Below, one piece after another: positions 4,283 through 5,514 of a stretch of DNA of 5,514 bases; the stretch's first letter is position 1; every line of letters starts with the position of its first letter. The notes beneath the pieces were generated by a model. It searched no databases. It was given only the letters and a program-made list of their open reading frames with translations, and was not told the origin of the DNA. This DNA is from an uncultured Bacteroidales bacterium (GTDB lineage: Bacteria; Bacteroidota; Bacteroidia; Bacteroidales; Paludibacteraceae), in contig CAIQOG010000606.1 in NCBI GenBank assembly GCA_903873355.1, forward strand, positions 1-5,514. Reading direction: 5' to 3'. Made by a program: the position numbers and the translations under genes.

Positions 4283-5514
4283 CTATTTAATTATCTTCAG
4301 CACTTGCCCTTTTTTCACTTTATTGCCCGAAATATGATTCCACTGTTTAAGTTTCTTAACCGAAACGCCATTTCGGGCAGCTATGGATGACAGCGTGTCG
4401 CCAGATTTCACCTTATAGTGAACCACCTTGCCTGCAGCACCCGAATCAGCGGTTGCCTGTTGGACTTCAATCTGACTACGGCGATTGTTTATCAGTTCAT
4501 CGACACGGTATGCTGCAATTTCGTCCAGTTTCTGAATGAACAGATTGGCTTGATCCAATGGCAGACAAAGCGCGTATGGTTTTATGTCGCCCGGAATAAT
4601 ATCTTTCCGATACTGCGCATTCAGCAATCGAATTTCTTCAATAGGTAAATTCAGCACCCATGAGATCTGTTCTAAATGAATGCGTCGGCGAACCATAACA
4701 GTATCAGTCAACGCCGGCATATTTACTGTGGCTGCACACAAATTATGTTCGGATGCATAATGCATGGAGTAATTAGCCGCAATAAAAACCGGCACATATC
4801 CTCTGGTTTCACGGGGCAGATAGGGATAAATAGCCCAGTAATCGTGTTTTCCACCCGAACGACGTATGGCTTTGCTTATATTGCCCGGCCCACAATTGTA
4901 CGAAGCAATTACCAAATTCCAGTCGCCATAAATTGAATATAAATCTTTCAGAAAACGTATAGCTGCATGGGTTGCTTTTGCCGGCGAGAGGCGCTCATCC
5001 ACGAGACTATTAATTTCCAATCCATACATTTTACCGGTTTTAATCATTAGCTGCCATAGCCCTGCTGCTCCCATTCGGGAAACAATAGAGGTATTCAATG
5101 CCGATTCAATTATGGGAAGATATTTCAATTCGAGCGGAAGATTATTTGCACTCAACTCCTGTTCGAACAAGGGAAAATAATAATTACTCATACCCATCAG
5201 ATATTCCACCTGCCTGCGTTTTTTGGTCGTATATAAATCAATGTATGACCGAACAGTCGTATTGTAGGGCATTTCCATCAGACATGGCATTCTTGATAAG
5301 CGTAATTTGTAAATCGAGTCAGTAACCGATGCAACATCCTTAGAGGAAAGACAATTTGGTAAATTGGCCTGTTTAACAACCCAGGACTGCAACAAATAGT
5401 CGAGCGTATTATCAAATTCAGCCGGAACGTAGAGGCTCGAATCCAACTTAACAGAATTAATTTTATTCTCATTGATATCGGTTTTCTTTGTTTGTGAAAA
5501 CACAAACAAAGGCA
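4283..5514 (-). CDS. mltD: MltD-like membrane-associated lytic transglycosylase with LysM, N-terminus outside the window
   Basis: A periplasmic peptidoglycan lytic transglycosylase (GH23 family) that cleaves the MurNAc-GlcNAc bond to give 1,6-anhydro-muropeptides. Numbering from the codon at 5509, the catalytic Glu135 is in LPIIESALN (131-139), followed by GAAGLWQLM (147-155), ASYNCGPGN (202-210) and LPRETRGYVPVFIAA (231-245), the full family 1E set. A divergent LysM-like segment lies at about 270-317 and a clear LysM at 363-407 (YKVKSGDTLSSIAARNGVSV), for glycan binding. The frame stays open to the window edge (codons up to 5512) and reads PLFVFS then Gln, which is the end of a signal peptide with cleavage before Gln. 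The TTG at 5509 is thus inside the signal peptide, and the real start lies beyond the window by roughly 15-20 codons. No lipobox is visible in what remains, unlike the lipoprotein MltD of E. coli. The MerR gene follows 73 bp downstream. Confidence 0.93.
   Translation of the reverse strand, partial: PLFVFSQTKKTDINENKINSVKLDSSLYVPAEFDNTLDYLLQSWVVKQANLPNCLSSKDVASVTDSIYKLRLSRMPCLMEMPYNTTVRSYIDLYTTKKRRQVEYLMGMSNYYFPLFEQELSANNLPLELKYLPIIESALNTSIVSRMGAAGLWQLMIKTGKMYGLEINSLVDERLSPAKATHAAIRFLKDLYSIYGDWNLVIASYNCGPGNISKAIRRSGGKHDYWAIYPYLPRETRGYVPVFIAANYSMHYASEHNLCAATVNMPALTDTVMVRRRIHLEQISWVLNLPIEEIRLLNAQYRKDIIPGDIKPYALCLPLDQANLFIQKLDEIAAYRVDELINNRRSQIEVQQATADSGAAGKVVHYKVKSGDTLSSIAARNGVSVKKLKQWNHISGNKVKKGQVLKIIK

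Noticed and set aside
4283..5509. TTG at 5509 as the start of the transglycosylase
   Set aside because: The codons around it read as the end of a signal peptide (PLFVFS then Gln), and the frame continues to the edge, so the start lies outside.
1..5514. CRISPR array, tRNA or rRNA genes, insertion sequence
   Set aside because: I saw no regularly spaced repeats, no tRNA-like cloverleaf sequence, and no transposase or paired terminal inverted repeats.

Overview
The window looks like chromosomal DNA from a member of the Bacteroidota. The evidence is as follows. The start sites I examined lack convincing Shine-Dalgarno sequences. Two exported proteins have a signal-peptide end of the form VFS followed by Gln, the Gln-at-+1 pattern typical of this phylum. 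The spacers are AT-rich with loose ATAGTTTATAGT-like repeats. The protein families present (short MerR regulator, MltD-type transglycosylase with C-terminal LysM, split HipA) are all common there. I cannot name a genus.

Left part (1-1197, + strand): the end of a HipA N-terminal-domain protein (HipS-like, cut by the window edge) is followed after one codon by a complete HipT-like Ser/Thr kinase. This is the layout of the tripartite HipBST toxin-antitoxin systems, in which the HipA toxin is naturally split into two proteins. The DNA-binding partner hipB would lie upstream, outside the window. The kinase has an intact catalytic core and a Ser-Leu-Ser phosphorylation motif in its Gly-rich loop. 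This block is clearly more AT-rich than the genes to the right.

Middle (1198-1598): about 400 bp without a gene. It holds a perfect tandem duplication of an 11-bp unit (ATTTGCACCAT) and a perfect 15-bp inverted repeat with a 4-nt loop, which probably acts as the terminator between the two converging gene blocks. It may also be the edge of a transferred segment.

Right part (1599-5514, - strand): five co-directional genes, listed in transcription order. They are an MltD-like lytic transglycosylase (N-terminus cut by the window edge), a 107-residue MerR-family regulator, an exported PhoA-type alkaline phosphatase, a YgbA-family Cys-rich protein associated with nitrosative stress, and a SRAP/YedK-type protein that crosslinks to abasic sites in DNA. 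Spacers are 73, 49, 21 and 90 bp. The last three could share a transcript, but the functions are mixed (cell wall, phosphate, nitrosative stress, DNA damage), so I read this as a housekeeping and stress neighbourhood, not as one pathway. The leaders of ygbA and the SRAP gene share a related 22-nt segment.

The most interesting element is the HipS/HipT pair. It belongs to a described class, so I do not claim a wholly new system. Its target, its missing hipB and its one-codon in-frame junction deserve a look.
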